Shown: positions 19,605 to 27,674 of the stretch, piece after piece | Numbering within the stretch: the stretch's first letter is position 1 | How the letters are laid out: each line of letters starts with the position of its first letter | Source: Streptomyces sp. KL109B | Lineage (GTDB): Bacteria; Actinomycetota; Actinomycetes; Streptomycetales; Streptomycetaceae | Length of the DNA: 64,000 nucleotides | Direction: 5' to 3' | Assembly: GCF_030766935.1 (NCBI RefSeq) | Contig: NZ_JASERL010000007.1 | Span: 248,001-312,000 of the forward strand | Notes under the pieces: generated by a model | Seen by the model: the letters and a program-made list of their open reading frames with translations, nothing else | Database searches by the model: none | What the model was told of the DNA's origin: nothing | Made by a program: the position numbers and the translations under genes

Positions 19605-20585
19605 CTACTCGATCTCGCCTCCGGCGCCACCGGCCCCGAAGTGGTCCCAGCCACCCTGATTCGTCCAGGGCGCCCCGTCCACGGTCACCTGGGGCAGCGC
19701 GGAGGGGCCGAGGACCTCGCCGATCACCTTCCAGCGCGCGGGCAGCTTCACGTCCGGCGGGAAGGTCGCCACGATCGCGTGGTCCTCTCCCCCGCTCAGC
19801 ACCCACTGCAGCGGGTCGACGCCGACGGCCTGGCCGATGTCGTTCATCTGCGAAGGCACGTCCACCTTCCCGGACTTGATGTCGATACGGACCTTGCTCG
19901 ACTCGGCGATGTGGCCCAGGTCGGCGATGAGTCCGTCACTCACGTCACACATGGCGGTGGCACCGAGCCCGGCCGCGGCGGGACCCGCGTCGTACGGGGG
20001 CTCGGGACGGCGGTGCGCCTCCACGAAGGCGCGCGGCGAGCGGAAGCCACGGGAGAGCACCGCGTATCCGGCGGCGGACCAGCCGAGCCAGCCGGTCACC
20101 GCCACGACGTCACCGGGGCGGGCGCCGCCCCGGGTCACCGGGTCGTGGCCCTGCATGTCGCCGAGCGCGGTGATCGCCACGGTGATCGTGTCTCCGCGCA
20201 CGACGTCGCCCCCGACCACGGCGGCGCCCGCCACCTGGCACTCGTCGCGCAGCCCGTCCATCAGCTCCGATGGCCAGGACGCGGGGAGTTCGGCGGGGAC
20301 GACGAGGCCGAGCAGCAGCGCGGTCGGCACGGCGCCCATGGCCGCGATGTCGGCGAGGTTCTGCGCGGCGGCCTTGCGCCCGACGTCGTACGCGGTGGAC
20401 CAGTCGCGCCTGAAGTGCCGGTTCTCCAGCAGGACGTCGGTGCTCGCGACGACCCTGCGGTCCGGCGCCGCGATCACGGCGGCGTCGTCTCCGGGGCCGA
20501 TGCGTACGGCCGGGGTGGTGGTGAGCCGCGAGGTCAGCTCTCGGATGAGGCCGAACTCCCCCAACTCGCCGACGGTGCCCTTCAT
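19605..20585 (-). CDS. thiL: Thiamine-monophosphate kinase
   Basis: A 326-residue ATP-dependent kinase that phosphorylates thiamine monophosphate to the diphosphate cofactor. Family motifs: GELGEFGLIRELTSRL at the start, VRIGPGDDAAVI (ATP/metal), STDVLLENRHFRRDW, AAAQNLADIAAMGA, VVGGDVVRGDTITVAITALG, AMCDVSDGLIADL and VLSGGEDHAIVATFP. The ATG at 20585 with AAAGGG upstream gives the family N-terminus; a start at 20786 would add a low-complexity basic tail. It is divergent from the AsnC-domain gene. Confidence 0.96.
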   Translation of the reverse strand: MKGTVGELGEFGLIRELTSRLTTTPAVRIGPGDDAAVIAAPDRRVVASTDVLLENRHFRRDWSTAYDVGRKAAAQNLADIAAMGAVPTALLLGLVVPAELPASWPSELMDGLRDECQVAGAAVVGGDVVRGDTITVAITALGDMQGHDPVTRGGARPGDVVAVTGWLGWSAAGYAVLSRGFRSPRAFVEAHRRPEPPYDAGPAAAGLGATAMCDVSDGLIADLGHIAESSKVRIDIKSGKVDVPSQMNDIGQAVGVDPLQWVLSGGEDHAIVATFPPDVKLPARWKVIGEVLGPSALPQVTVDGAPWTNQGGWDHFGAGGAGGEIE

Positions 20586-20827
20586 GCGCGTGCTGCCCTT
20601 TCTGCCCCGGTTCGCTGGCTCCCGCCAGGGCCGTCTGCCCCGGCCCGCTTGCGGTCGCGGGCCGTCTCTGTCATGGGTACGGTTCTTGTCACGGGCCTGC
20701 CTTCCACGTCCGTCGGGCGCCACAGCCGCCACCGGGTCTCCCCGCGACGAGCGGTGACGCGATAACGTGGCGTCCCTTCTCCCCACATGATCCTCGTGAT
20801 GATCCTCGTGGCCGCCCTGGAGGTTCC

Positions 20828-21061
20828 GTGGTACAGGCGTACATCCTGATCCAGACCGAAGTAGGCAAGGCGTCGACCGTCGCCGAGCTGATCGGGAAGA
20901 TTCCAGGAGTGATCCAGGCCGAGGACGTCACCGGCCCCTACGACGTGATCGTGCGCGCGCAGGCCGACACGGTCGACGAGCTGGGTCGCATGGTGGTCGC
21001 CAAGGTGCAGCAAGTGGACGGCATCACGCGCACCTTGACCTGCCCGGTCGTCCACCTGTAG
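20828..21061 (+). CDS. Stand-alone Lrp/AsnC ligand-binding (RAM) domain protein
   Basis: A 77-residue protein consisting only of the Lrp/AsnC C-terminal effector domain (VQAYILIQTEVGKASTVAELIGKIPGVIQAEDVTGPYDVIVRAQ in outline), with no helix-turn-helix. Such stand-alone domains form decamers or octamers and bind amino acids; the DNA-binding half is truly absent, as the GTG at 20828 is preceded by GGAGG and there is no upstream frame. It may modulate full-length Lrp proteins by mixed oligomers, but that is inference. Confidence 0.9.
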   Translation: MVQAYILIQTEVGKASTVAELIGKIPGVIQAEDVTGPYDVIVRAQADTVDELGRMVVAKVQQVDGITRTLTCPVVHL

Positions 21062-21075
21062 CCCCCGTCTACCCT

Positions 21076-21594
21076 GTGCCGGTGAAGTCATATCGTCACC
21101 GGCTCCGTCATGGCCGACTCAGCCGCCTGTCCATAGTGGTGCCCTCGCTCTTCCTGCTGATCGCCACCGCGGGCTGCGCGGCGACGGACGACGCCCCCGA
21201 GGCACCGGTCCCCACTCCGGACGCGAAGGCCGCCAAGCTGTGCCGGAACCTGGACGAGGCCCTGCCGGAAAAGGTCGACGGACTCGAGCGCAACGATCCC
21301 GAACCCGGCTCGGAGCTCACCGCGGCATGGGGAAGCCCCGCGATCATACTGCGCTGCGGCGTGCCGTGGCCCGACGCGGCGGTGAAGGCGAAGAGCAACA
21401 CGGCGACGATCGACGGCGTCGGCTGGGTCGCGGAGCAACTCGACAACGGCGCACAGCGCCTGACGACGGGCGGACGCCTCGCCTACGTAGAGGTGACGAT
21501 CCCCAAGGACGAGGTCGCCAAGAGCGGGGCGGGCTCCCTGGTCGACCTCGCGAAGCCCATCAAGAAGGCGATCCCCGAAGGGATCGCCGACTAG
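21076..21594 (+). CDS. DUF3515-type lipoprotein
   Basis: A 172-residue protein with a basic N-terminus, a hydrophobic stretch (LSIVVPSLFLLIATAG) and a cysteine in the lipobox-like TAGC at about residue 34. It is therefore probably exported and lipid-anchored. The mature part has the DUF3515 pattern: AAKLCRNLDEALPEKVDGLER, AAWGSPAIILRCGVPWP and a C-terminal IPKDEVAKSGAGSLVDLAKPIKKAIPEG. Two further cysteines may pair. Start uncertain: GTG at 21076 or 21082, neither with a clear ribosome-binding site. It converges on ddlA. Molecular function unknown. Confidence 0.82.
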   Translation: MPVKSYRHRLRHGRLSRLSIVVPSLFLLIATAGCAATDDAPEAPVPTPDAKAAKLCRNLDEALPEKVDGLERNDPEPGSELTAAWGSPAIILRCGVPWPDAAVKAKSNTATIDGVGWVAEQLDNGAQRLTTGGRLAYVEVTIPKDEVAKSGAGSLVDLAKPIKKAIPEGIAD

Positions 21595-21610
21595 AGGTGC
21601 CGCATGGTGC

Positions 21611-22774
21611 TCAGCGCAGCCCGGTCGAGCGCCGCAGCGCGGCCTCGATGAGCCGGTCCACCAGCTCCGGGTAGCCGACGCCGCTCTCCTGCCACATGCG
21701 CGGGTACATGGAGATCGGGGTGAAGCCCGGCAGCGTATTGATCTCGTTGATGACGAACTCCCCGTCCTCGTCGAGGAAGAAGTCCGCGCGGACCAGGCCC
21801 TCGCAGGACATGGCCTCGAAGGCGTCGACGGCGAGCTTGCGGACCTCGGCGGTCTGCTCCTCGGTCAGCGGCGCGGGCACGATGCCGGCGGCGGAGTCGA
21901 TGTACTTCGCCTCGAAGTCGTAGAACGCGTGGGAGTCGGCCGGGGGGATCTCGGCCGGCACGGAGGCGCGCGGACCGTCCTCGAACTCCAGGACCCCGCA
22001 CTCGATCTCGCGCCCGACGATGCCCGCCTCGACGATCACCTTCGGGTCGTGCTCGCGGGCCGTCTCCATCGCCTCGTCGAGCCCGTCGAAGGAGTCGACC
22101 TTCGTGATGCCGATCGAGGAACCCGCGCGCGCGGGCTTGATGAACAGCGGCCAGCCGTGGTCCCCGACGAAGTCGGCGATGCGCCGCCGGGCGCCGTCCC
22201 GGTCCTGCTCCCACTCGCGCGGACGCACGACTACGTACGGGCCGACCTTCAGCCCGAAGGACGTGAAGATCCGCTTCATGTACTCCTTGTCCTGGCCGAC
22301 GGCCGAGGAGAGCACACCGCAGCCGACGTACGGGGTTCCGGAGAGGTCCAGGAGGCCCTGGATGGTGCCGTCCTCGCCGTACGGGCCGTGCAGCACGGGG
22401 AAGACCACGTCGACCTCGCCGAGGGCCTTGGGGACCGATCCCGGCTCGTTGTAGACGACTTCGCGGGAGCCGGGGTCGACCGGGAGCACCACGCCGCCCT
22501 CGGCCGACTCGGCGAGATCGGCGACGTCCGGCACCTGACGGTCGGTGATGGCCATCCGCTCCGGGTCGTCCGCCGTCAGCGCCCAACGCCCCTCACGCGT
22601 GATGCCGACCGGCAGCACGTCGTACTTGGAACGGTCGATGGCGCGCAGCACGGCACCCGCCGTGACCACGGAGACGCCGTGCTCGGAGCTGCGACCACCG
22701 AAGACGACGGCCACACGCGGCTTGGGCCCACCTGCGGTGGACGCCGGGCTCTGGGGGAGGTTCTCGCTGCTCAT
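21611..22774 (-). CDS. ddlA: D-alanine--D-alanine ligase
   Basis: A 387-residue ATP-grasp enzyme joining two D-alanines for peptidoglycan. N-terminal PRVAVVFGGRSSEHGVSVVTAGAVLRAID; VVFPVLHGPYGEDGTIQGLLDLSGTPYVGCGV; ATP-grasp core with WPLFIKPARAGSSIGITKV and the omega-loop/metal segment RADFFLDEDGEFVINEINTLPGFTPISMYPRMW. The residues after the GTPY segment suggest an ordinary D-Ala-D-Ala enzyme; the D-Ala-D-Lac version of vancomycin-type clusters usually sits with vanH/vanX, which are absent here. ATG at 22774. Confidence 0.96.
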   Translation of the reverse strand: MSSENLPQSPASTAGGPKPRVAVVFGGRSSEHGVSVVTAGAVLRAIDRSKYDVLPVGITREGRWALTADDPERMAITDRQVPDVADLAESAEGGVVLPVDPGSREVVYNEPGSVPKALGEVDVVFPVLHGPYGEDGTIQGLLDLSGTPYVGCGVLSSAVGQDKEYMKRIFTSFGLKVGPYVVVRPREWEQDRDGARRRIADFVGDHGWPLFIKPARAGSSIGITKVDSFDGLDEAMETAREHDPKVIVEAGIVGREIECGVLEFEDGPRASVPAEIPPADSHAFYDFEAKYIDSAAGIVPAPLTEEQTAEVRKLAVDAFEAMSCEGLVRADFFLDEDGEFVINEINTLPGFTPISMYPRMWQESGVGYPELVDRLIEAALRRSTGLR

Positions 22775-22855
22775 ATCGCGTTGAGCGTACCTGCTGGTAG
22801 TACGAGAGTCAGCGCCCGCAGAGCCTGGGGCCTGTCGTCAAACTCCCGTCGTCGC

Positions 22856-23866
22856 TCAGCGTCGTTCCGGCTTGGCGGAGCGCGACATGAGCTCCTTCAC
22901 CGCGACGACCGGGGACTTGCCCTCGTGGACGATCGCGACGACGGTCTCCGTGATCGGCATGTCGACGCCGTGCCGGCGCGCCAGATCGAGCACCGACTCG
23001 CAGGACTTGACGCCCTCCGCGGTCTGCTTGGTGACCGCGATCGTCTCCTGGAGGGTCATGCCCTTGCCGAGGTTCGTACCGAAGGTGTGGTTGCGCGAGA
23101 GCGGCGAGGAGCAGGTGGCCACCAGGTCGCCGAGGCCCGCGAGTCCGGAGAACGTCAGCGGGTCAGCGCCCATGGCGAGCCCGAGCCGGGTCGTCTCCGC
23201 GAGCCCGCGCGTGATGAGCGAGCCCTTCGTGTTGTCGCCGAGCCCCATGCCGTCCGCGATGCCGACGGCGAGCCCGATGACGTTCTTGACGGCGCCGCCG
23301 AGCTCGCAGCCGACCACGTCGGTGTTCGTGTACGGCCTGAAGTACGGGGTGTGGCTGGCGACTTGGAGGCGCTGGGCCACGGCCTCGTCGCGGCAGGCGA
23401 CGACCGCGGCGGCGGGCTGCCGGGCGGCGATCTCGCGCGCGAGGTTGGGCCCGGTGACGATCGCGATGCGGTCCTCGCCGACCTTCGTGACGTCCTCGAC
23501 GACCTCGCTCATGCGCATCGCCGAACCCAGCTCGACGCCCTTCATGAGCGATACGAGGACGGTGTCGGGGGCGAGCAGCGGGGCCCACTCCGCCAGGTTC
23601 TGGCGCAGCGTCTGAGAGGGCACGGCGAGCACCGTGAAGTCGGCGCCGGCGGCGGCCTCGGCCGGATCGCTGGTGGCCCGTACGTTCTCGGGGAGTTCGA
23701 CGCCGGGCAGGTAATCCGGGTTCGTACGCGTGGAGTTGACGGCCTCGGCGAGTTCGGCGCGGCGGGCCCAGAGGGTGACGTCGCAGCCCGCGTCCGCGAG
23801 CACCATCGCGAAGGCGGTGCCCCAGGAGCCGGTGCCGAAGACGGCGGCCTTCACGGGTCGGGTCAC
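22856..23866 (-). CDS. gpsA: Glycerol-3-phosphate dehydrogenase [NAD(P)+]
   Basis: A 336-residue dehydrogenase supplying sn-glycerol-3-phosphate for phospholipids. The Rossmann loop is VFGTGSWGTAFAMVLADAG near the N-terminus. LVSLMKGVELGS, VTGPNLAREIAARQPAA and the catalytic-lysine region CELGGAVKNVIGLAVGIADGMGLGDNTKGSLITRGLAE follow. It begins with a GTG at 23866 that overlaps the plsC stop codon (GTGA), so the two genes are translationally coupled for phosphatidic acid synthesis. Confidence 0.96.
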   Translation of the reverse strand: MTRPVKAAVFGTGSWGTAFAMVLADAGCDVTLWARRAELAEAVNSTRTNPDYLPGVELPENVRATSDPAEAAAGADFTVLAVPSQTLRQNLAEWAPLLAPDTVLVSLMKGVELGSAMRMSEVVEDVTKVGEDRIAIVTGPNLAREIAARQPAAAVVACRDEAVAQRLQVASHTPYFRPYTNTDVVGCELGGAVKNVIGLAVGIADGMGLGDNTKGSLITRGLAETTRLGLAMGADPLTFSGLAGLGDLVATCSSPLSRNHTFGTNLGKGMTLQETIAVTKQTAEGVKSCESVLDLARRHGVDMPITETVVAIVHEGKSPVVAVKELMSRSAKPERR

Positions 23867-24648
23867 TTGCTGTTCTCCTCGGTCGTACCGCCGGAAGGCG
23901 CTGAACTCTCCTTGCCCGCCTGCAACTTGCGGCGCTGCTCGATGCGCGCCTCACGCGGGTCGTAACGCTTCTGCGGGGCCTGCTCGCCGCGCAGCACCTC
24001 CACCTCGGCGGTGATCGCGGTCATGATGACCTCGGTCGCCTCCTTGAGCAGCTCCGGCGTGATCTCCCGGTCGTAGAACGCGGAGAGGTCGACGGGTTCA
24101 CCGGCGAGCACGTGGTGCGTCTTGCGCGGGAAGAAGTGCGGCTTCTTGGAGTACGGCGCGAGCGCTTCCGTGGCGCCCCATTGGCCGACCGGAATCACCG
24201 GGCACTTGGTCTGCAGCGCCACGCGCGCGACGCCGGTCTTTCCGGTCATCGGCCACAGTTGGGGATCGCGGGTAAGCGTTCCTTCGGGATAGAAGGCGAC
24301 GCACTCACCGCGCTCCACGGCGTCGATCGCGGCACGGAAGGCGCTCAGCGCGTTCGTGGACTCGCGATAGACGGGAATCTGTCCGGTGCCGCGCATCGCG
24401 GCGCCCACGAACCCCTTCTTGAAGAGGCCGTGCTTCGCGAGGAAACGCGGGACCCGTCCCGTGTTGTACTGAAAGTGGGCGTAGAGGAACGGGTCGAGAT
24501 GCGAATTGTGGTTGACCGCGGTGATAAAGCCTCCGTCGGCCGGAATGTTCTCCATTCCACGCCAGTCCCGCTTGAACAGAACCACCAGCGGTGGTTTGCA
24601 GAGGACCGCGGCGAAGCGGTACCAGAAGCCGATTCTGCGGCGGGACAC
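23863..24648 (-). CDS. plsC: 1-acyl-sn-glycerol-3-phosphate acyltransferase
   Basis: A 261-residue membrane-associated acyltransferase making phosphatidic acid. A hydrophobic N-terminal helix (IGFWYRFAAVLCKPPLVVLF) precedes the catalytic NHNSHLD box (NHx4D) and the VAFYPEGTLTRD motif. The GTG at 24648 follows AGGAAGG by eight bases; an in-frame start at 24750 is rejected as unlike the family. The stop overlaps the gpsA start. The gene is divergent from cofC. A C-terminal charged tail of about 30 residues (RYDPREARIEQRRKLQ) is common in actinobacteria. Confidence 0.94.
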   Translation of the reverse strand: MSRRRIGFWYRFAAVLCKPPLVVLFKRDWRGMENIPADGGFITAVNHNSHLDPFLYAHFQYNTGRVPRFLAKHGLFKKGFVGAAMRGTGQIPVYRESTNALSAFRAAIDAVERGECVAFYPEGTLTRDPQLWPMTGKTGVARVALQTKCPVIPVGQWGATEALAPYSKKPHFFPRKTHHVLAGEPVDLSAFYDREITPELLKEATEVIMTAITAEVEVLRGEQAPQKRYDPREARIEQRRKLQAGKESSAPSGGTTEENSK

Positions 24649-24770
24649 TCGGACACCTTCCTCTAGGGGGTCTACGGGCCGCACAAGTGTCGCCCCGGAC
24701 CACCGGTCTGTCGAGAACACCGTACGCCCGCGCGGACAGCCGCACCTCATGCACAGGTCACAATGGGCGC

Positions 24771-25406
24771 GTGCAGTGGACCCTGGTGATACCGCTGAAA
24801 CCGCTGGTGCGGGCCAAGAGCAGGCTGGCCCCGACAGCGGGACCCGCCCTGCGCCCGGGCCTGGCCCTGGCGTTCGCCCAGGACACCGTGGCCGCGGCGG
24901 GGGCCTGTGCGGCGGTGCGGGATGTGGTGGTCGTCACGGACGACGCCCGCGCGGAACGCGAACTCGGCGCCCTGGGCGCCCACGTCGTCCCGGACACCCC
25001 GCAGGCGGGCCTCAACGCCGCTCTCGCGCACGGAGCGGCGTCCGTACGCTCCGTGCGCCAGGACGCCGCCGTGGCCGCCCTGAACGCCGATCTGCCGGCG
25101 CTGCGCCCCTTGGAATTGGCCCGTGTTCTCGCGACGGCCGCCGCATTTCCCCGCGCATTTCTGCCCGATGCCGCCGGAATCGGCACAACACTCTTGTCCG
25201 CGACCCCCGGAACGGAATTGCGCCCCGCATTCGGCGGGGCCTCTCGCGCCCGCCATGCGGCGTCCGGCGCAGCGGAACTCCCCTGCGAAGGCGTCGACTC
25301 CGTACGCCAGGACGTCGACACCGGCGAGGACCTGCGCACGGCCCTGGCCCTTGGGGTGGGCCCGTACACCGCGAAGGCCGCGGCCGGGCTCCTGATCCCC
25401 GACTGA
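24771..25406 (+). CDS. cofC: 2-phospho-L-lactate / phosphoenolpyruvate guanylyltransferase (CofC/FbiD)
   Basis: A 211-residue nucleotidyltransferase of coenzyme F420 synthesis. The N-terminal VQWTLVIPLKPLVRAKSRLAP has the GT-A fold start with the conserved Lys residues. VVVVTDD, LNAALAHGAAS, VAALNADLPALRPLEL and the C-terminal DVDTGEDLRTAL motifs are all family features. GTG at 24771 gives the family N-terminus directly; an upstream in-frame extension to 24591 runs through the plsC promoter. In actinobacteria the enzyme is thought to use phosphoenolpyruvate. The other F420 genes are not in the window. Confidence 0.94.
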   Translation: MQWTLVIPLKPLVRAKSRLAPTAGPALRPGLALAFAQDTVAAAGACAAVRDVVVVTDDARAERELGALGAHVVPDTPQAGLNAALAHGAASVRSVRQDAAVAALNADLPALRPLELARVLATAAAFPRAFLPDAAGIGTTLLSATPGTELRPAFGGASRARHAASGAAELPCEGVDSVRQDVDTGEDLRTALALGVGPYTAKAAAGLLIPD

Positions 25407-25419
25407 GTACGCTGCCCGT

Positions 25420-25623
25420 ATGCAGGCCACCGCGTACACGTACGACTCCGAAACCCGTTCCGGGAGCGTCCTCCTGGACGACGGGACCCCCGTCCCCTTC
25501 GACGCCGCCGCCTTCGACGCGGGCGGCCTGCGGCTGCTGCGGCCGGGGCAGCGGGTGCGCATCGAGGTCCAGGGCGAGGGCGAGGCCCGGCAGATCACGC
25601 TCGTGACCCTGCAGACCTTCTGA
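25420..25623 (+). CDS. Cold-shock-domain-like small protein
   Basis: A 67-residue protein starting MQATAYTYDSETRSGSVLLDDG. It lacks the usual aromatic RNP1 and RNP2 motifs, but the last two thirds (VPFDAAAFDAGGLRLLRPGQRVRIEV, then GEARQITLVTLQTF) match the C-terminal half of a cold-shock domain, with its L-PGQ-V-FEV pattern. It starts 14 bases after cofC and is probably co-transcribed. Nucleic-acid binding is inferred and may be weak, since the canonical KGFGFI and FVHF residues are missing. Confidence 0.72.
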   Translation: MQATAYTYDSETRSGSVLLDDGTPVPFDAAAFDAGGLRLLRPGQRVRIEVQGEGEARQITLVTLQTF

Positions 25624-25725
25624 ATACGGGTTCCGTACAGGGTCTGCGGACACACCGCGGGCCGGTCTCCCCGGAGGGAGCCCGGCCCGACGCGTGAGCA
25701 ACCTTGGCGTACGCCCAGAAGCGAC

Positions 25726-26385
25726 TTACTTCTTGCGGGCGGTGGCCTTCTTGGCGGTGGTCTTGCGCGCCGTCGACTTCTTGGCGGGTGCCTTCTTGGC
25801 CGTGGCCTTCTTGGCGGGCGCCGTCTTCTTGGCCGTGGCCTTCTTGGCGGGGGCCGCCTTCTTGGCCGTGGCCTTCTTGGCGGTGGTCTTCTTCGCCGGA
25901 GCCGCCTTCTTGGCCGTGGTCTTCTTCGCCGTGGTCTTCTTGGCGGTGGTCTTCTTCGCCGTGGCCTTCTTCGCCGGCGTGGCCTTCTTCGCCGCCGCCT
26001 TCTTGGCCGTGGACTTCTTGGCCGCCGCCTTCTTGACCGTCGCCGAAGCGCCGCCGCTCAGGCTGCCCTTGGGCGCCTTCTTGACCGCGACGTCGTTCTT
26101 CGGGAGCTTCTTCGAACCCGCGACGAGGTCCTTGAAGCCCTGGCCGGCGCGGAAGCGCGGCACGGACGTCTTCTTGACCCGGACGCGCTCCCCGGTCTGC
26201 GGGTTGCGGGCGTAACGGGCCGGGCGGTCGACCTTCTCGAACGAACCGAAGCCCGTGACCGAGACGCGGTCACCGCTGACCACGGAACGGACGATGGCGT
26301 CGAGTACGGCGTCGACGGCGTCAGCGGCCTGCTGACGGCCACCGACCTTGTCGGCAATGGCTTCTACGAGCTGCGCCTTGTTCAC
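25726..26385 (-). CDS. hupS: HU-family nucleoid protein with Lys/Ala-rich C-terminal tail (HupS type)
   Basis: A 219-residue two-domain HU. Residues 1-93 are a standard HU/IHF fold (NKAQLVEAIADKVG..., then GFGSFEKVDRPARYARNPQTGERV). The remaining 125 residues are a histone H1-like tail built from AKK, TAKK and APAKK repeats. Streptomyces HupS of this type compacts the chromosome in spores, and the mycobacterial homologue is Hlp/HupB. Start: GTG at 26385 with AAGGGGAAG upstream and a recognisable promoter at 26442-26470. The repetitive tail coding region is prone to slippage in length. Confidence 0.96.
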   Translation of the reverse strand: MNKAQLVEAIADKVGGRQQAADAVDAVLDAIVRSVVSGDRVSVTGFGSFEKVDRPARYARNPQTGERVRVKKTSVPRFRAGQGFKDLVAGSKKLPKNDVAVKKAPKGSLSGGASATVKKAAAKKSTAKKAAAKKATPAKKATAKKTTAKKTTAKKTTAKKAAPAKKTTAKKATAKKAAPAKKATAKKTAPAKKATAKKAPAKKSTARKTTAKKATARKK

Positions 26386-26441
26386 GTCTTCCCCTTCGGA
26401 GACATTGCCGGAACGAATCTCTTTCGCACCGGCTTTTTCGC

Positions 26442-26470
26442 ACGTTAGGCAGATATATACCGCAAATCAA
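26442..26470 (-). promoter_or_regulatory. Probable hupS promoter
   Basis: On the minus strand TTGATT (26465-26470) and TAACGT (26442-26447) are 17 bases apart, fitting a vegetative -35/-10 pair. The predicted leader is about 50 bases. The spacer contains an AT-rich TATATAT stretch. Confidence 0.6.
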
Positions 26471-26517
26471 ACGCGAAACGGGCTAATCACCCTTGTGCCG
26501 CAACGAACTGGACAGTC

Positions 26518-26757
26518 TCAGAGTTCCTCTTCAGTGATGGAGCCCTCTTCGAAGTCGTCGAGGTCCGCCATGAATCGCTCCAGACGCCTTGCCGCACCGG
26601 CGAGATCGTGTTTGGCCGCGGCCGTGACGGCCAGCAGCTTCCGGGTCAGCGCCATCCGTACGCCCTCCGGGACTTGCAGTGTGCGCACTCGGGCGTGCGC
26701 TTCCTTGAGTTGGTCCGCGACTGCCGCGTACAGCTGGAGTTGGCCGTCGTGTTCCAT
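26518..26757 (-). CDS. Small helical protein, 79 aa, unknown function
   Basis: Starts MEHDGQLQLYAAVADQLKEAHARV and ends with the acidic tail DDFEEGSITEEEL. It is predicted to be almost all alpha-helix (two or three amphipathic helices) with no signal or cysteines. The ATG at 26757 is chosen; the in-frame region upstream to 26964 is Arg-rich and non-conserved in character. The gene lacks a clear ribosome-binding site, so it may be leaderless. It lies upstream of hupS on the same strand. I do not recognise the family. Confidence 0.65.
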   Translation of the reverse strand: MEHDGQLQLYAAVADQLKEAHARVRTLQVPEGVRMALTRKLLAVTAAAKHDLAGAARRLERFMADLDDFEEGSITEEEL

Positions 26758-27075
26758 GCACAGATTGTGCCATCTGGGGCGAGTTGTCGCCTCCGCAGGG
26801 TGCAACTCCCGCCCCACAAGCCACTTATGGAGCCTCGCACGACGGGCCCGCCGAGCGTGCCACCGACCCACGCGTACCCCAGGAACACCCTTGTCATTCA
26901 AGGGAGTTGAGGCCTCGCACCGACCACTCGCCGAGGGTGTCGGGCGGCCTCTGGACCCCGACACAGAAGTACCCCCAACCGGTGCACGATTGGGGGTACG
27001 GGCCCTGCTGATGTGGCTCGAATAAGCCTTGTCGAACTGCGGATCCGGTAGGGATCCGGCGGTGGTCCGCCGGGC
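26758..27075. other. Gene-free interval between leuD and the 79-aa gene
   Basis: No credible coding region is seen in these 318 bases. It holds an inverted repeat with 9-base arms TACCCCCAA / TTGGGGGTA at 26970-26998 and, next to leuD, the terminator hairpin at 27056-27073. The middle part is ordinary GC-rich sequence, presumably carrying the promoter of the 79-aa gene. Confidence 0.5.
27056..27073 (-). terminator. Hairpin downstream of leuD
   Basis: CCGGCGG-TGGT-CCGCCGG, a seven-base stem with a tetraloop, begins three bases past the leuD stop codon. There is no T-run, which is usual for high-GC actinobacteria. Confidence 0.5.
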
Positions 27076-27669
27076 TCAGACCTGGACGGTCTGCGGCTTG
27101 AAGGCCGGGCGCTTCGCCTCGTAGGCGGCGATGTCGGACTCGTTGCGCAGCGTGATGCTGATGTCGTCGAGGCCGTTCAGCAGCCGCCAGCGGGAGTTCT
27201 CGTCCAGTTCGAAGGACGCGGTGACGCCCTCGGCCCGAACTTCGCGCTCCTGCAGGTCGACCGTGATCTCGGCCTGCGGGTCCTTCTCCACCAGCTCCTG
27301 CAGCGCGTCCACGACCTTCTGGTCCAGAACGACGGTCAGCAGACCGTTCTTGAGGGAGTTGCCGCGGAAGATGTCCGCGAAGCGGGAGGAGATGACGGCC
27401 TTGAACCCGTAGTTCTGCAGCGCCCAGACGGCGTGCTCGCGGGACGAGCCGGTGCCGAAGTCGGGGCCGGCCACCAGGACCGTGGCGCCCTTGCGCTCGG
27501 GCTGGTTGAGCACGAACTCGGAGTCCTTGCGCCAGGCCTCGAAGAGCCCGTCCTCGAACCCGTCCCGCGTCACCTTCTTGAGCCAGTGGGCGGGGATGAT
27601 CTGGTCGGTGTCGACGTTGCTGCGGCGCAGCGGGACGGCCCGGCCGGTGTGGGTGGTGAATGCTTCCAT
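27076..27669 (-). CDS. leuD: 3-isopropylmalate dehydratase small subunit
   Basis: A 197-residue swivel-domain subunit that pairs with LeuC to isomerise 2- to 3-isopropylmalate in leucine synthesis. Start MEAFTTHTGRAVPLRRSNVDTDQIIPAHWLK; substrate-binding segment GPDFGTGSSREHAVWALQNYGFKAVISSRFADIFRGNSLKNGLL. The ATG at 27669 lies only five bases after the leuC stop codon, so the two are an operon. Length is normal. Confidence 0.97.
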   Translation of the reverse strand: MEAFTTHTGRAVPLRRSNVDTDQIIPAHWLKKVTRDGFEDGLFEAWRKDSEFVLNQPERKGATVLVAGPDFGTGSSREHAVWALQNYGFKAVISSRFADIFRGNSLKNGLLTVVLDQKVVDALQELVEKDPQAEITVDLQEREVRAEGVTASFELDENSRWRLLNGLDDISITLRNESDIAAYEAKRPAFKPQTVQV

Positions 27670-27674
27670 GACTC

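Noticed and set aside
21611..22774. Vancomycin-type D-Ala-D-Lac ligase
   Set aside because: No vanH, vanX or vanRS neighbours; it lies with thiL and gpsA in a housekeeping block as in other streptomycetes.
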